A DNA stretch of 64,000 bases from Sphingobacterium sp. lm-10 (GTDB lineage: Bacteria > Bacteroidota > Bacteroidia > Sphingobacteriales > Sphingobacteriaceae): positions 62,001 to 126,000 of the forward strand of contig NZ_JAMJWC010000003.1 in assembly GCF_023554555.1 (NCBI RefSeq). The letters run 5' to 3'. Position numbers and translations under genes: made by a program. The notes beneath the pieces are model-generated. The model did no database searches, was not told where the DNA came from, and saw only the letters and a list, made by a program, of their open reading frames with translations. This document shows, in pieces, positions 8,544 to 17,277 of the stretch (position 1 is the stretch's first letter; every line of letters starts with the position of its first letter).

Positions 8544-10895
8544 ATGATAAGATATCAGACGTATATTCTAGGTGCAATAATAACGCTTTTCGCAATAATA
8601 TCCACATCTTGCCGATCAGCGAAATACCTGGACGACGGCCAGGCATTGGTCAAAGATGTCGATATCGTGGGGGTGCCCTCCGGCTTGCGGGAGTCTGCCT
8701 CGCTGTATGTATCCAACGATATTCGCCCCAATTCCCGCTTATATCTCCAGATATATAACCTTTTCAATACGAAAAATGGACGCTATAAGACCGAGGGAAT
8801 TAAAAATGTCGGCGAACCTCCTCGTATTCTGGATTCGGCTATGGTGGATCTTTCGGCCAATCAAATACAGCGTTTTTTGAATACGAATGGCTATTTTGAT
8901 GCCGAGGTTACTCCTGATATCGAAATCAGAAAGAAGAAAGCTTATATTGATTTTCGAGCAGATATGGGTACTCGGTATCATATCTCGGAAATAGACCGCA
9001 GTTTTTCCGACGAGAAAATCGAAAATATCTATCAGACAGAAATATTGCCTCGTACACAAGTGCGTATTGGTGGCCCCTATATGGAACGTCATCTGTTTGA
9101 CGAACGGGAACGCATGTATGTAGCCATGAAAAACCAAGGCTACTATGAATACTTACGACAATATATGCGTGTGGGTGTTGACACGATTGGCCGTCAAAAT
9201 CAAACCAAACTTTTAATTGATTTCACCAACCCCGATTCTGCGCGTCATCAAATTTTTCATATCAATAATGTGTTCGTACGTATCCGTCAACCGGATGGCC
9301 TGCCTGAGGTGCAAACAGAAAGCAAGCTGGATACGTCTCGACGCATACAATTCGAAGATGAGACCGGTAAATTCCGCTTAAGACCACTGGCTCGCTACGT
9401 CTTTCTGCGCAAAGGAATGGCCTACAGCCTAAATCGTGAAGAACTTTCTTATAACAGATTATTCGAAACAAATGGTTTCCGTTCTGTAAAGATCAACTAT
9501 GAAAAGATCGACTCGACTTTACTGGATGTGCATTACGAGCTTACGCCGCGTCCTGCGATGAGTAACCAGATCGAGGGAGAGTTTGTGTTTAGCTCAGGTA
9601 TGAGTGGTTTCAATGTGGCCAACACCTACTCACATCGTAACATCTTTGGAGGGGCGGAATTGTTGGAAATTCGAACGCGTTATGGGATCCTTTTCGATCC
9701 GAGATTGCCTGGTAGCATTACCGATAAAATCTTTAATAATGACTTTCAAATCGGTGCGAGCATCGTCTTTCCACGTATCTTGACACCCTTTCGGGTGCGT
9801 AGTGTAGGATCGTATGGCTTGCCACGTACTACCATTTCATCCAGTTTACAGCTATTCTTCCAAGATAACACATACTCCAATCGGTACCTGATCAATACCT
9901 TAAATTATTCCTGGCATCAGGCAGAAAACATCTTGCATAGTTATACCCCAATTGTGTTGGAATATCGGGAAGGACGATTAAATGAGACCTTCAGCCAGCG
10001 GCTCCGTGATCAAGGATTTCAGCTGTATGTGGAGACCAATGACCGACAGTACTTTGGTCTGGGTTCTCAATATGCAATTACCTACAATGGCAACAAGCTC
10101 AACCGGGTAGAGAACTTTTCTTTTTTGCGAGGTATGGTCGATGTAAGCGGCAATACGTTGGGATTATTGAGTAACCTATTCAATTTTAATACCGATGAGC
10201 AAGGTCAGCGACTGGTGTTCAATGTTCCTTATTTGCAATATATCAAAGGTGAGGTAGATTATCGATTGTACCGGCATTTAGGAGGCAATCGGCAATTTGT
10301 GTTTCGCTTAAATGGTGGCGTTGCGGTGCCGTATGGCAATAATTCTACCTTGTTAATTTTTGAGAAGAGCTTTTTTGCCGGAGGGATGAATGGTATTCGT
10401 GCCTGGCAGGCACGTACTTTGGGTCCGGGTAACTATAGTCGGGAAGGACTGACCGAAGATCTGCGGGTCAACCTGCGTAACTTGGATCAATTGGGAGAGG
10501 TGAAGCTGGAAACGAATGCAGAATTCCGTTTTCGGATCTTAAATAAGTTTTTGGGGGCACGGCTTAATGGTGCTACCTTTCTGGATGCCGGTAACGTATG
10601 GCGCCTGCGCGAGCTTACTCCCAACCTCAATCCGGGTGGAGAAATTCGGTTCGATAGATTTTTCCAGCAAATTGCGCTGGGTACCGGGTTTGGATTGCGG
10701 TTCGATATGAATTATTTTACCATCCGGCTGGATGCCGGAATGAAAGTAAAGGATCCACAATTTTCCGGATCCGACCAGTGGGTAATTCAACATTTGTTTA
10801 ACTCCCGGGAATTCAGGGCTGCTTATTTTGAACGGCATCGACCGGATCGCTACAGCTTTATTCAATATAATTTTGGGGTAGGAATGCCGTTTTAA
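8544..10895 (+). CDS. tamL: TamL: BamA/TamA-superfamily outer-membrane lipoprotein
   Basis: 783 aa Omp85-type protein. The N-terminus carries a signal with a cysteine in a lipobox-like position (FAIISTSC, Cys23), as in the Bacteroidota TamL lipoproteins that replace TamA. POTRA-like repeats follow (about 25-350), then a C-terminal 16-strand barrel with the conserved FFAGGMNGIRAWQARTLGPG segment (lid-loop RGF/RAW-type motif) and a terminal aromatic strand ending GVGMPF. TamA/TamL works with TamB in outer-membrane assembly or lipid traffic, but no tamB lies next to it. Its end overlaps the convergent next gene by 4 bp. Confidence 0.87.
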   Translation: MIRYQTYILGAIITLFAIISTSCRSAKYLDDGQALVKDVDIVGVPSGLRESASLYVSNDIRPNSRLYLQIYNLFNTKNGRYKTEGIKNVGEPPRILDSAMVDLSANQIQRFLNTNGYFDAEVTPDIEIRKKKAYIDFRADMGTRYHISEIDRSFSDEKIENIYQTEILPRTQVRIGGPYMERHLFDERERMYVAMKNQGYYEYLRQYMRVGVDTIGRQNQTKLLIDFTNPDSARHQIFHINNVFVRIRQPDGLPEVQTESKLDTSRRIQFEDETGKFRLRPLARYVFLRKGMAYSLNREELSYNRLFETNGFRSVKINYEKIDSTLLDVHYELTPRPAMSNQIEGEFVFSSGMSGFNVANTYSHRNIFGGAELLEIRTRYGILFDPRLPGSITDKIFNNDFQIGASIVFPRILTPFRVRSVGSYGLPRTTISSSLQLFFQDNTYSNRYLINTLNYSWHQAENILHSYTPIVLEYREGRLNETFSQRLRDQGFQLYVETNDRQYFGLGSQYAITYNGNKLNRVENFSFLRGMVDVSGNTLGLLSNLFNFNTDEQGQRLVFNVPYLQYIKGEVDYRLYRHLGGNRQFVFRLNGGVAVPYGNNSTLLIFEKSFFAGGMNGIRAWQARTLGPGNYSREGLTEDLRVNLRNLDQLGEVKLETNAEFRFRILNKFLGARLNGATFLDAGNVWRLRELTPNLNPGGEIRFDRFFQQIALGTGFGLRFDMNYFTIRLDAGMKVKDPQFSGSDQWVIQHLFNSREFRAAYFERHRPDRYSFIQYNFGVGMPF

Positions 10896-11422
10896 AGTAA
10901 TCCGCGCAGACCGAAGAAGAAGCTTTCAAACAGTTGAGAAATATCCAATCCTTTGGAGAAATGCAAATAACCATACACCAGGGCGACCACTACAAATACA
11001 ACCAGTAAACGCTTAAAGGCATAGGCAATCAACAAAACGGCAATCGGCAATACTACTAAGGTTAGCCCATTTACCTTGTAGGGGCTGAGGCCATTATCTG
11101 TTTTTCGGATAAAATAAAATTTGCCAACCTCGTTGTCTTGATTTTTGTGCTTGAAAAATACAAAGGTGGACGATTCTATGGGATCAGCGATGACAGCCAC
11201 ACCATCCCGAAAGTTCAAATTTTGTTGAAATCCATTGACAGAAAACAGGAAATTTCCTCGTATTCTATCGTCCGCTCTTTCTGTGGTATCTACTGCGATA
11301 ATAGCTAGTTTTCCATTCTGCGATAGATTCTCTTTGACGATAAAGTCCCGAATAGCTTGGGGTTGAGCAAAGAGATGCGAACACAACGAAGTCAAAAAGA
11401 AAAAGAGGAAGTAACGAGTCAT
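10892..11422 (-). CDS. Membrane-anchored exported protein of unknown function
   Basis: 176 aa from the ATG at 11422, which opens a good signal peptide (MTRYFLFFFLTSLCSHLFAQ). The upstream in-frame codons are unlikely to be used. A short periplasmic domain (about 20-105) of beta-strand character precedes two hydrophobic helices (GLTLVVLPIAVLLIAYAF, LLVVFVVVALVYGYLHF) and a short amphipathic end. I recognise no family. It is convergent with tamL and overlaps its last codon; a functional link is unproven. Confidence 0.65.
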   Translation of the reverse strand: MTRYFLFFFLTSLCSHLFAQPQAIRDFIVKENLSQNGKLAIIAVDTTERADDRIRGNFLFSVNGFQQNLNFRDGVAVIADPIESSTFVFFKHKNQDNEVGKFYFIRKTDNGLSPYKVNGLTLVVLPIAVLLIAYAFKRLLVVFVVVALVYGYLHFSKGLDISQLFESFFFGLRGLL

Positions 11423-11746
11423 TGTTAAACTGTTTGTAGGTACAAGTATAAGCAAAAAGCGGCTCACCTTTAACAAGAAAACTAATCCACCAAGACGGCC
11501 GTGCCGACGTAGTGAACAGAATTTGTTCTGTTATTTAATAGCGTCATTTTAGATAAATAGCCAATTCTTATGGATATGTTCATATATATTTAAAATTTGA
11601 CAGTTTATTTTAGACATTTGTAGTACGATTTTCCGCGCCATCTAATAACAAATCATGACCATTCTATTTGCGTAGACAAGATTAGGGCATTCGTTTGAGA
11701 TAAGGAAAACATATTTTAACAAGAAAAACAGTTTATATACATATTT
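11423..11746. other. 324-bp intergenic region upstream of serS
   Basis: AT-rich spacer between the divergent gene ending its 5' side at 11422 and serS. It holds the candidate serS promoter at 11668-11697. No T-box-like fold, tRNA or conserved ORF is evident. Confidence 0.5.
11668..11697 (+). promoter_or_regulatory. Candidate serS promoter
   Basis: TTG (11668-11670) is followed after 19 nt by TTCGTTTG (11690-11697), which matches seven of eight positions of a TTG-N19-TAnnTTTG promoter counting the free ones. The leader to serS would be about 45 nt. Confidence 0.45.
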
Positions 11747-13018
11747 ATGTTGCAGATCAGTTATATCCGTGAAAACAAGGATGAGGTAATCGCAGGATTG
11801 CAGAAGAGAAACTTCAAAGAGTTGAATTTGATAGATGATGTAATCGCATTAGACGAATCGCGTCGTACCCTTCAAGGCAACTCGGAAGCGATAGCTGCCG
11901 AAGCGAATTCTTGTGCCAAGCAGATTGGAGAGCTGATGCGACAAGGTAAAAAAGAAGAAGCGGAAGCGATCAAAGCAAAAACTTCTGGCCACAAATCGCA
12001 GCTTAAGGAATTTGGCGACGAGCTAGTTCGTGTGGAGCAGGAGTTACATGATAAGCTGGTGCAATTGCCGAACTTACCACATACCTCCGTACCGATTGGC
12101 ACATCTCCAGAAGAAAATGAGGTGGTATTAGAGCACGGCGAGATCCCGAGCTTAGGAGATCATGCGCTTCCCCATTGGGAACTAGCCGCAAAATATAAAT
12201 TGATTGACTTTGAACTGGGCACGAAGATCGCTGGAGCAGGATTTCCGGTATATACGGGTAAAGGGGCGCGTTTACAGCGTGGTTTGATCAATTTTTTCTT
12301 AGACGAAGCAATGAAAGCGGGCTACCACGAGGTGCAGGTCCCTCATGTAGTGAATGAGACTTCAGCTTATTCTACCGGTGCCTTGCCAGATAAGGAAGGG
12401 CAAATGTATCATATCACCCAAGACGATTTGTACCTGATCCCTACGGCGGAAGTACCTGTCACCAATATTTACCGCGATGAAATTGTAAAGGAAGAGCAAT
12501 TTCCGATTATGAATTGTGCTTATACACCATGTTTTCGTCGAGAAGCGGGTTCTTATGGCGCACATGTGCGCGGTTTGAATCGCTTGCACCAGTTTGATAA
12601 GATAGAGATCGTACAAGTGGTGCATCCGGATAAATCGTATGACACGTTGGAAGAAATGAGTACCTACGTACAGTCGTTATTGCAAAAGTTAGAGCTTCCA
12701 TACCGAGTATTGCGACTATGTGGTGGAGACATGGGATTTGCATCGGCACTTACTTATGATATGGAGACTTATAGTACAGCACAACAACGCTGGTTAGAAG
12801 TGTCTTCTGTGTCCAACTTCGAAACTTTTCAATCTAATCGTTTAAAAGTACGCTTTCGTAATGGGGAAGGTAAAATGACTTTGGCACATACCTTAAATGG
12901 TTCGGCATTAGCATTACCACGTATTGTAGCTACATTGCTGGAGAATCACCAAACAGAAAAGGGAATAAAAATTCCCAAAGTATTGGTCCCTTATGTAGGA
13001 TTTGAATACATCGATTAG
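11747..13018 (+). CDS. serS: Seryl-tRNA synthetase
   Basis: Class II aminoacyl-tRNA synthetase charging tRNA-Ser, 423 aa, normal length. The N-terminal antiparallel coiled-coil arm (about 30-100, rich in Glu, Lys, Ala) is visible. The catalytic core includes motif 2 (PCFRREAGSYGAHVRGLNR) and the TAEVPVTN serine-binding segment. Motif 3 lies at TLNGSALALPRIVATLLE with its arginine. The cytoplasmic enzyme is essential. A strong hairpin terminator follows 33 nt after the stop. Confidence 0.97.
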   Translation: MLQISYIRENKDEVIAGLQKRNFKELNLIDDVIALDESRRTLQGNSEAIAAEANSCAKQIGELMRQGKKEEAEAIKAKTSGHKSQLKEFGDELVRVEQELHDKLVQLPNLPHTSVPIGTSPEENEVVLEHGEIPSLGDHALPHWELAAKYKLIDFELGTKIAGAGFPVYTGKGARLQRGLINFFLDEAMKAGYHEVQVPHVVNETSAYSTGALPDKEGQMYHITQDDLYLIPTAEVPVTNIYRDEIVKEEQFPIMNCAYTPCFRREAGSYGAHVRGLNRLHQFDKIEIVQVVHPDKSYDTLEEMSTYVQSLLQKLELPYRVLRLCGGDMGFASALTYDMETYSTAQQRWLEVSSVSNFETFQSNRLKVRFRNGEGKMTLAHTLNGSALALPRIVATLLENHQTEKGIKIPKVLVPYVGFEYID

Positions 13019-13051
13019 TTTATTGCCCGAATAAAGTGGATACAAGAATTA

Positions 13052-13095
13052 AACAAATCAGGGGGTGTAATTTTCATTACACCCCCTGATTTGTT
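13052..13095. terminator. Strong hairpin terminator after serS
   Basis: A perfect 20-bp stem (13052-13071 with 13076-13095, core atcagggggtgtaa) has a 4-nt loop. It lies between convergent serS and the LTxxQ-like gene and is nearly symmetric, so it can act on both strands. Confidence 0.8.
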
Positions 13096-13121
13096 AGATA
13101 ACTAAGTTGATATTATTCGTA

Positions 13122-13460
13122 TTAGTCTTCTTTTTGTTCCTTCACCCACGCCTCATACTGTGTTTTCTGCTCATCAGTAAGTAGCGCTTTTAGTTTTTCA
13201 TGCTTCTCTTTTTTTCCAGCCTTCAAACGATCTTTTTTAGCTTCTTCTGTTAATGTTTGATCTGCTTTTAAGGCATGTTTTTCCTGTACGCCTTCTAAAA
13301 TAATTTGATGTACCGGACCTTGTTGCTCTGGTGTCAACTGTAATTTCTCGGTTAATTCAGCCGATTTTGCACGTGCTTTTTCTTCTGGACCTACATTCTG
13401 TGCAAATGTTAATGCTACTGCGAATAATAAACTAATACCTGTTAAAAATAACTTTTTCAT
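13122..13460 (-). CDS. Small periplasmic helical protein, Spy/LTxxQ-like
   Basis: 112 aa with a signal peptide (MKKLFLTGISLLFAVALTFAQ). The mature protein is all helix and highly charged and contains two LTxxQ-type motifs, LTPEQQ (near 46) and LTDEQKTQYEAW (near 93), like Spy/CpxP periplasmic chaperones and related stress proteins of Bacteroidota. A clear Shine-Dalgarno-like aaggag lies 6 nt before the ATG, which is uncommon in this window. Function by analogy only. Confidence 0.65.
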   Translation of the reverse strand: MKKLFLTGISLLFAVALTFAQNVGPEEKARAKSAELTEKLQLTPEQQGPVHQIILEGVQEKHALKADQTLTEEAKKDRLKAGKKEKHEKLKALLTDEQKTQYEAWVKEQKED

Positions 13461-13594
13461 GATTTCTCCTTTTTTATGTTTGTGTTTTTTGAATACAATT
13501 ACTTAATGACTTTCATCTATATAGAACGTCGTAAGGAGGATTATGTTTCTATTTATAACTTATAGTTATGTATTTTAACGTTTGTTAACAATTG

Positions 13595-14320
13595 TTACAA
13601 GAAAAGATTGTCTGGTTCTTTCGGCTTAGGCTCCATCCGCACCAGATACTGATCGTGATCGTCCTCAAAAAGTATTTGTACAACCCATCCTTCTTCATTT
13701 GCGATCGTAATCAGCGTTTGTTGATCCAGATAAAGCCAAGGGAATTCGGTACCCATCTGGCCGTCATATTCATATTGATAGTTGATCTCCCCGAAATAGT
13801 GAGCCGGTCTTTCAATCTCAAAGTCGTTATATAAGTAGGAAATGTCTGAGGTGTCAAACAACAACTGTCCACGATCGCTCAATAAAGTTTTGCTATGTTG
13901 GAGTAATGCGCGAAATCCAGCTAGTGTTCCTGCAATACCAATTCCGTTCATCAAAAACAAAAGGGTATCATAGGTGGCGTTTTTATGTTCGAAGAAATCT
14001 GCCTGCAAAATGTCGTGTACACCGCGCTGCTGCATAACGCCTGCTGCTAAAGAAGAGATTTCCAGACCGGTGACGGCAAAGTTCTTCGATTGTAGATACA
14101 AGGCATGTGCGCCTGCCCCAGCTCCAACATCTAAAACGTGGCCATCACAAAGGGCCAGCGCAATGTGTTCCAGTTCGGAAAAGTCATCTTCCGTGCGAAA
14201 AAAAACATCAACAGGCATCTCGTCGGTATCGCCATAGCTAGTGTGTAGATATAGCGGTTGCCTGTTTGGCGATTGATGGTACACTGCTAATAGTGCGTCA
14301 CCATAAGGATCGTATTCCAT
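13595..14320 (-). CDS. Class I SAM-dependent methyltransferase
   Basis: 241 aa Rossmann-fold methyltransferase. SAM motif I is at VLDVGAGAGAHALYLQ near residue 64, the acidic residue ending strand 2 is in VTGLEIS, and motif IV-like LLFLMNGIGIAG sits near 118. The substrate is not evident; members with this pattern act on small molecules. It starts 6 nt after the stop of pncB, so both are probably on one transcript. Confidence 0.75.
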   Translation of the reverse strand: MEYDPYGDALLAVYHQSPNRQPLYLHTSYGDTDEMPVDVFFRTEDDFSELEHIALALCDGHVLDVGAGAGAHALYLQSKNFAVTGLEISSLAAGVMQQRGVHDILQADFFEHKNATYDTLLFLMNGIGIAGTLAGFRALLQHSKTLLSDRGQLLFDTSDISYLYNDFEIERPAHYFGEINYQYEYDGQMGTEFPWLYLDQQTLITIANEEGWVVQILFEDDHDQYLVRMEPKPKEPDNLFL

Positions 14321-14326
14321 AAAAGC

Positions 14327-15496
14327 TTAATGAATGTTCAGTACGTGCTTTGCCAGCGTGATTTCGTTTTGATCTCCGGTATGCTTAAAGAGTTCGTCCG
14401 ATAATTTGATGACCGGTGTCCACTCGCCTTCATCAGGAAAAGCTTCGGTCATCTTTAATACAATATTCATCCTCGGAAGGCCAACATCATTGGTAAAGTC
14501 TGTGCCAATACCAAAGGAATGTCCGATCTTTCCGCGACAGAAACTAACGATATGTGCTACTTTCTCATAATCCAATCCATCAGAAAAGATAATCGTTTTG
14601 GAAAGTGGATCAATACCTTTACTTTGATAATGTTGAATGGTTTTGGTAGCAAACTCAATGGCATCGCCACTGTCGTGCCGAACGCCATCAAAGAGCTTAG
14701 TCAATTTCTTATCGAATTGCTTAAAGAACACCTCCGTGGTGTACGTATCTGATAAGGCAATACCCAGATCGCCTCGATACACCTCAGACCAATGCTCCAA
14801 ACCGAGGAGATTGGCCATCTTATATCCATATTTTGCTGCATGAAACATAAACCACTCGTGGGCGTGTGTGCCAATTGGGCGGGTTTCATATTTCATGGCA
14901 AAATGCACGTTGCTCGTGCCAATGAAGGTGGGAGAGGGATGTGCTTGCAAGGTGCGTATCACCAAGTCATGTACATCGTAGGAATGCCTGCGTCGGGTAC
15001 CAAAGTCGGCAATAGTAATATCTAATGCATCGTATTTCGTAATCTTTTCACGTACAATTTTAACAACTTCCTCGTCAGCGATTCGTTGCTGTTCCGTCAT
15101 TTGGTAGTATAATTCGCAGATCAGTGACATAATCGGCACTTCCCACAAAATGGTACGGTACCAGTACCCTTCGATATGTATGTCGAGCGATTCTCCTTCT
15201 TGTCTGATCACTACCTCGTCGGGATCATATCGATAACCTTGGAGAAAGTCGAAGTACACTGGATCAATATATGGGCATCGGGATGCAAAGAAATTCTTTT
15301 CGGTGCGGGTAAGACGAAGTTGAGCCATTTCATTGACTTTCTCTCGTAATTTATCACCAAACCCAGGAGGATAGGCATGTTTACCACGATTAATCAGTTG
15401 GTACCTAGCTCTCGCCTTGGGAAACAGTTTAACGACAGCGAATTGCATCGTAAACTTGTAAAAATCATTGTCCAATAGGGAAGATATTCTAGGCAT
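14327..15496 (-). CDS. pncB: Nicotinate phosphoribosyltransferase
   Basis: 389 aa enzyme of NAD salvage that joins nicotinate to PRPP with ATP hydrolysis. Family marks are LLDNDFYKFTMQ at the N-terminus, the phosphorylated-histidine region in VRHDSGDAIEFATK (near 275), DFGTRRRHSYDV (near 165) and SFGIGTDFTND (near 335). The length is that of the short PncB class of E. coli. It is cytoplasmic and is followed closely by a methyltransferase gene. Confidence 0.95.
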   Translation of the reverse strand: MPRISSLLDNDFYKFTMQFAVVKLFPKARARYQLINRGKHAYPPGFGDKLREKVNEMAQLRLTRTEKNFFASRCPYIDPVYFDFLQGYRYDPDEVVIRQEGESLDIHIEGYWYRTILWEVPIMSLICELYYQMTEQQRIADEEVVKIVREKITKYDALDITIADFGTRRRHSYDVHDLVIRTLQAHPSPTFIGTSNVHFAMKYETRPIGTHAHEWFMFHAAKYGYKMANLLGLEHWSEVYRGDLGIALSDTYTTEVFFKQFDKKLTKLFDGVRHDSGDAIEFATKTIQHYQSKGIDPLSKTIIFSDGLDYEKVAHIVSFCRGKIGHSFGIGTDFTNDVGLPRMNIVLKMTEAFPDEGEWTPVIKLSDELFKHTGDQNEITLAKHVLNIH

Positions 15497-15554
15497 GTGC
15501 GTTGTAATTATTACGAGTGGTGAAAATAATAAATACTTTCGACTTTAAAGATCT

Positions 15555-15591
15555 GGTAAAAGAAAGCGGGAAAGAACATGCTTTCCCGCTT
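15555..15591 (-). terminator. Intrinsic terminator of the DUF6600 gene
   Basis: Stem aagcgggaaag (15564-15574) pairs perfectly with ctttcccgctt (15581-15591). Read on the minus strand it is followed by a T-rich run, 42 nt after the stop codon at 15633. Confidence 0.75.
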
Positions 15592-15632
15592 ATTGATAAA
15601 TAAACAATTAAATAGAAAATTTTTATAGATGC

Positions 15633-17069
15633 CTATCTGCCAGCTCTTCCTGATCCTGCTCCCCGTGATGATGAGGAACTCTCCGAACTCCGGCTCTGTG
15701 CACTACCGGAAGAGCTGCTACTCGAACCTCTGCTCGACGAACCGCTGGAAACAGTAGATCCACGATCGGATGTACTAGCACGTGGTGCTGATGACCGTGC
15801 AGGTTCAGACCTAGAAGAAGATCCGCGACTGCTCGTAGCAGGAGCAGCACTTGATGACGACCGCTGTTGCGGCACCGTATTAGCCGCTGCACGGCTGCTT
15901 CCTTGGTTCTCCGAACGAGCTGGAGCTGCCGCTCTCTCTCGAGTAGCCGGTGCAGATTGCGATCGTGTTGCTCGCTCCGATGATGATCTCGGGCGGGTGG
16001 CCTGCTCTGCAGGACGTTGCGTAGTGTTTGCCGTTCCTCGTGAAACCGTTGTGCCACTCGCTCTTGATGATGAGGTAGCTGTTCCTCTGCTAGAAGAGGT
16101 CGCCGCTCTTCCACTAGATTCCCGGTTTACGTTGCCGCTGGTGGTTCCTGCCGCTCCGCGTGAAACCGTTGTGCCACTCGCTCTTGATGATGAGGTAGCT
16201 GTTCCTCTGCTAGAAGATGTCGCTGCTCTTCCACTAGATTCCCGGTTTACATTGCCGCTGGTGGCTCCTGCAGCTCCACGTGATGATGTGCGAGCATTGG
16301 AACTTCCGCGACCCGATGCTGCCGCACGGTTGCTATTAAAGAGACCATTATTTCCATTCGGACGATCTGGCCTATATATACTTACCGTTCTGTTGGATAC
16401 ACCACGTGCACCCGGACGATCGGTGTAAGCTACCTGATTTACTCTGATACGGCTACCTAGATTTCGCTCCATATTGCGAACGGACGGCCCACCATAGTAA
16501 TGATTATTATTTACGATATACGTATTATTTATAACCGTGGTACGGTTAAAAATGCCACGTTGTCCTCGCGACCAATACCGGTTCATATTATGTGCATGAA
16601 TGCGACGTGTGGGTAAGAAAATCCAAAAATCAAAAGGTACACTGGTCGCTACATATAACCTTGGGCTCATTGGTGCCCATCCATAGTATCCACCGCCATT
16701 ACGCCATTCTACCCAACCTGGTCCCCATTCGTATCCTGGAATCCATCCCCAACCTCTGTAAGGGGTGTGTACCCAACGGCCGTAATGAAAAGGTGCCCAT
16801 CCCCAGTCGTAGTTGGAAACCCAAGTATTGCCATACTCAGTCATGGTCCAATATCCGTCTGTACCGTAAGGCATAAAATCCCGACCTACTTGAGGAAACC
16901 AAATGTCGCCATGCTGTGGATCATTGGTCCAGTGTCCGTAAGGAGAAAGCTCATTGTAGAAAACATCGAATGAGATTCGGCCCTGTGCAAAAGATCTATT
17001 GGTGGGCAACACACTTAAAAGTGTTGCTACAATCGTCACCAAGAATGTGGATGTTAAGAATCGTTTCAT
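15633..17069 (-). CDS. DUF6600-type exported protein with low-complexity Ser/Arg tail
   Basis: 478 aa. A signal peptide (cleavage after RSFAQ) is followed by a Trp/Gly/Tyr-rich domain (about 30-150) with repeated YxWxPYxxGRW-like units (WGWAPFHYGRWVHTPY, GWGWIPGYEWGPGWVEW) typical of DUF6600. Residues from about 250 on are a Ser/Arg/Thr/Ala-rich low-complexity tail that contains a 40-residue unit repeated twice. It is probably a surface or periplasmic structural protein. The tail coding sequence has a 120-bp tandem duplication and may vary in length between strains. Function unknown. Confidence 0.75.
   Translation of the reverse strand: MKRFLTSTFLVTIVATLLSVLPTNRSFAQGRISFDVFYNELSPYGHWTNDPQHGDIWFPQVGRDFMPYGTDGYWTMTEYGNTWVSNYDWGWAPFHYGRWVHTPYRGWGWIPGYEWGPGWVEWRNGGGYYGWAPMSPRLYVATSVPFDFWIFLPTRRIHAHNMNRYWSRGQRGIFNRTTVINNTYIVNNNHYYGGPSVRNMERNLGSRIRVNQVAYTDRPGARGVSNRTVSIYRPDRPNGNNGLFNSNRAAASGRGSSNARTSSRGAAGATSGNVNRESSGRAATSSSRGTATSSSRASGTTVSRGAAGTTSGNVNRESSGRAATSSSRGTATSSSRASGTTVSRGTANTTQRPAEQATRPRSSSERATRSQSAPATRERAAAPARSENQGSSRAAANTVPQQRSSSSAAPATSSRGSSSRSEPARSSAPRASTSDRGSTVSSGSSSRGSSSSSSGSAQSRSSESSSSSRGAGSGRAGR
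16032..16271. repeat. 120-bp in-frame tandem duplication
   Basis: Two neighbouring copies (about 16032-16151 and 16152-16271) have exactly 120-bp period and differ at only a handful of positions; a third, partial copy of about 20 bp follows. The unit encodes 40 residues of the Ser/Arg tail, so copy changes would keep the reading frame. Confidence 0.9.
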
Positions 17070-17199
17070 AGCCGCAAGTTTTATGTTATCATTCGTATTT
17101 ATTATTATGACTGCATAATAAATTCTAGGTTTAATTTTGAAAATTGATTATTGAGATTTGCCAGGTATCGGGCAAAGGTAAAATAATATGAATTGCACC

Positions 17200-17231
17200 T
17201 AAAAAGGCGTCCGGAGAGGACGCCTTTTTTG
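17200..17231. terminator. Bidirectional hairpin terminator
   Basis: aaaaaggcgtcc (17201-17212) pairs with ggacgccttttt (17218-17229) around a short gaga loop, with A and T runs on either side. It follows the minus-strand membrane-protein gene ending at 17278. Confidence 0.8.
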
Positions 17232-17277
17232 CTTACTGCGATGTATTATAGTTTTGTGATTTCTTTCGCTTTTAAAT

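Noticed and set aside
15623..16114. 163-residue minus-strand reading frame rich in Arg, His and Leu
   Set aside because: Out-of-frame shadow of the low-complexity Ser/Arg tail of the DUF6600 gene; biased composition comes from the repeat.
16032..16271. CRISPR array
   Set aside because: The repeat is a contiguous 120-bp coding duplication without spacers.
15997..16428. 143-residue plus-strand reading frame
   Set aside because: Antisense of the same repeated tail; its repeats mirror the 120-bp duplication.
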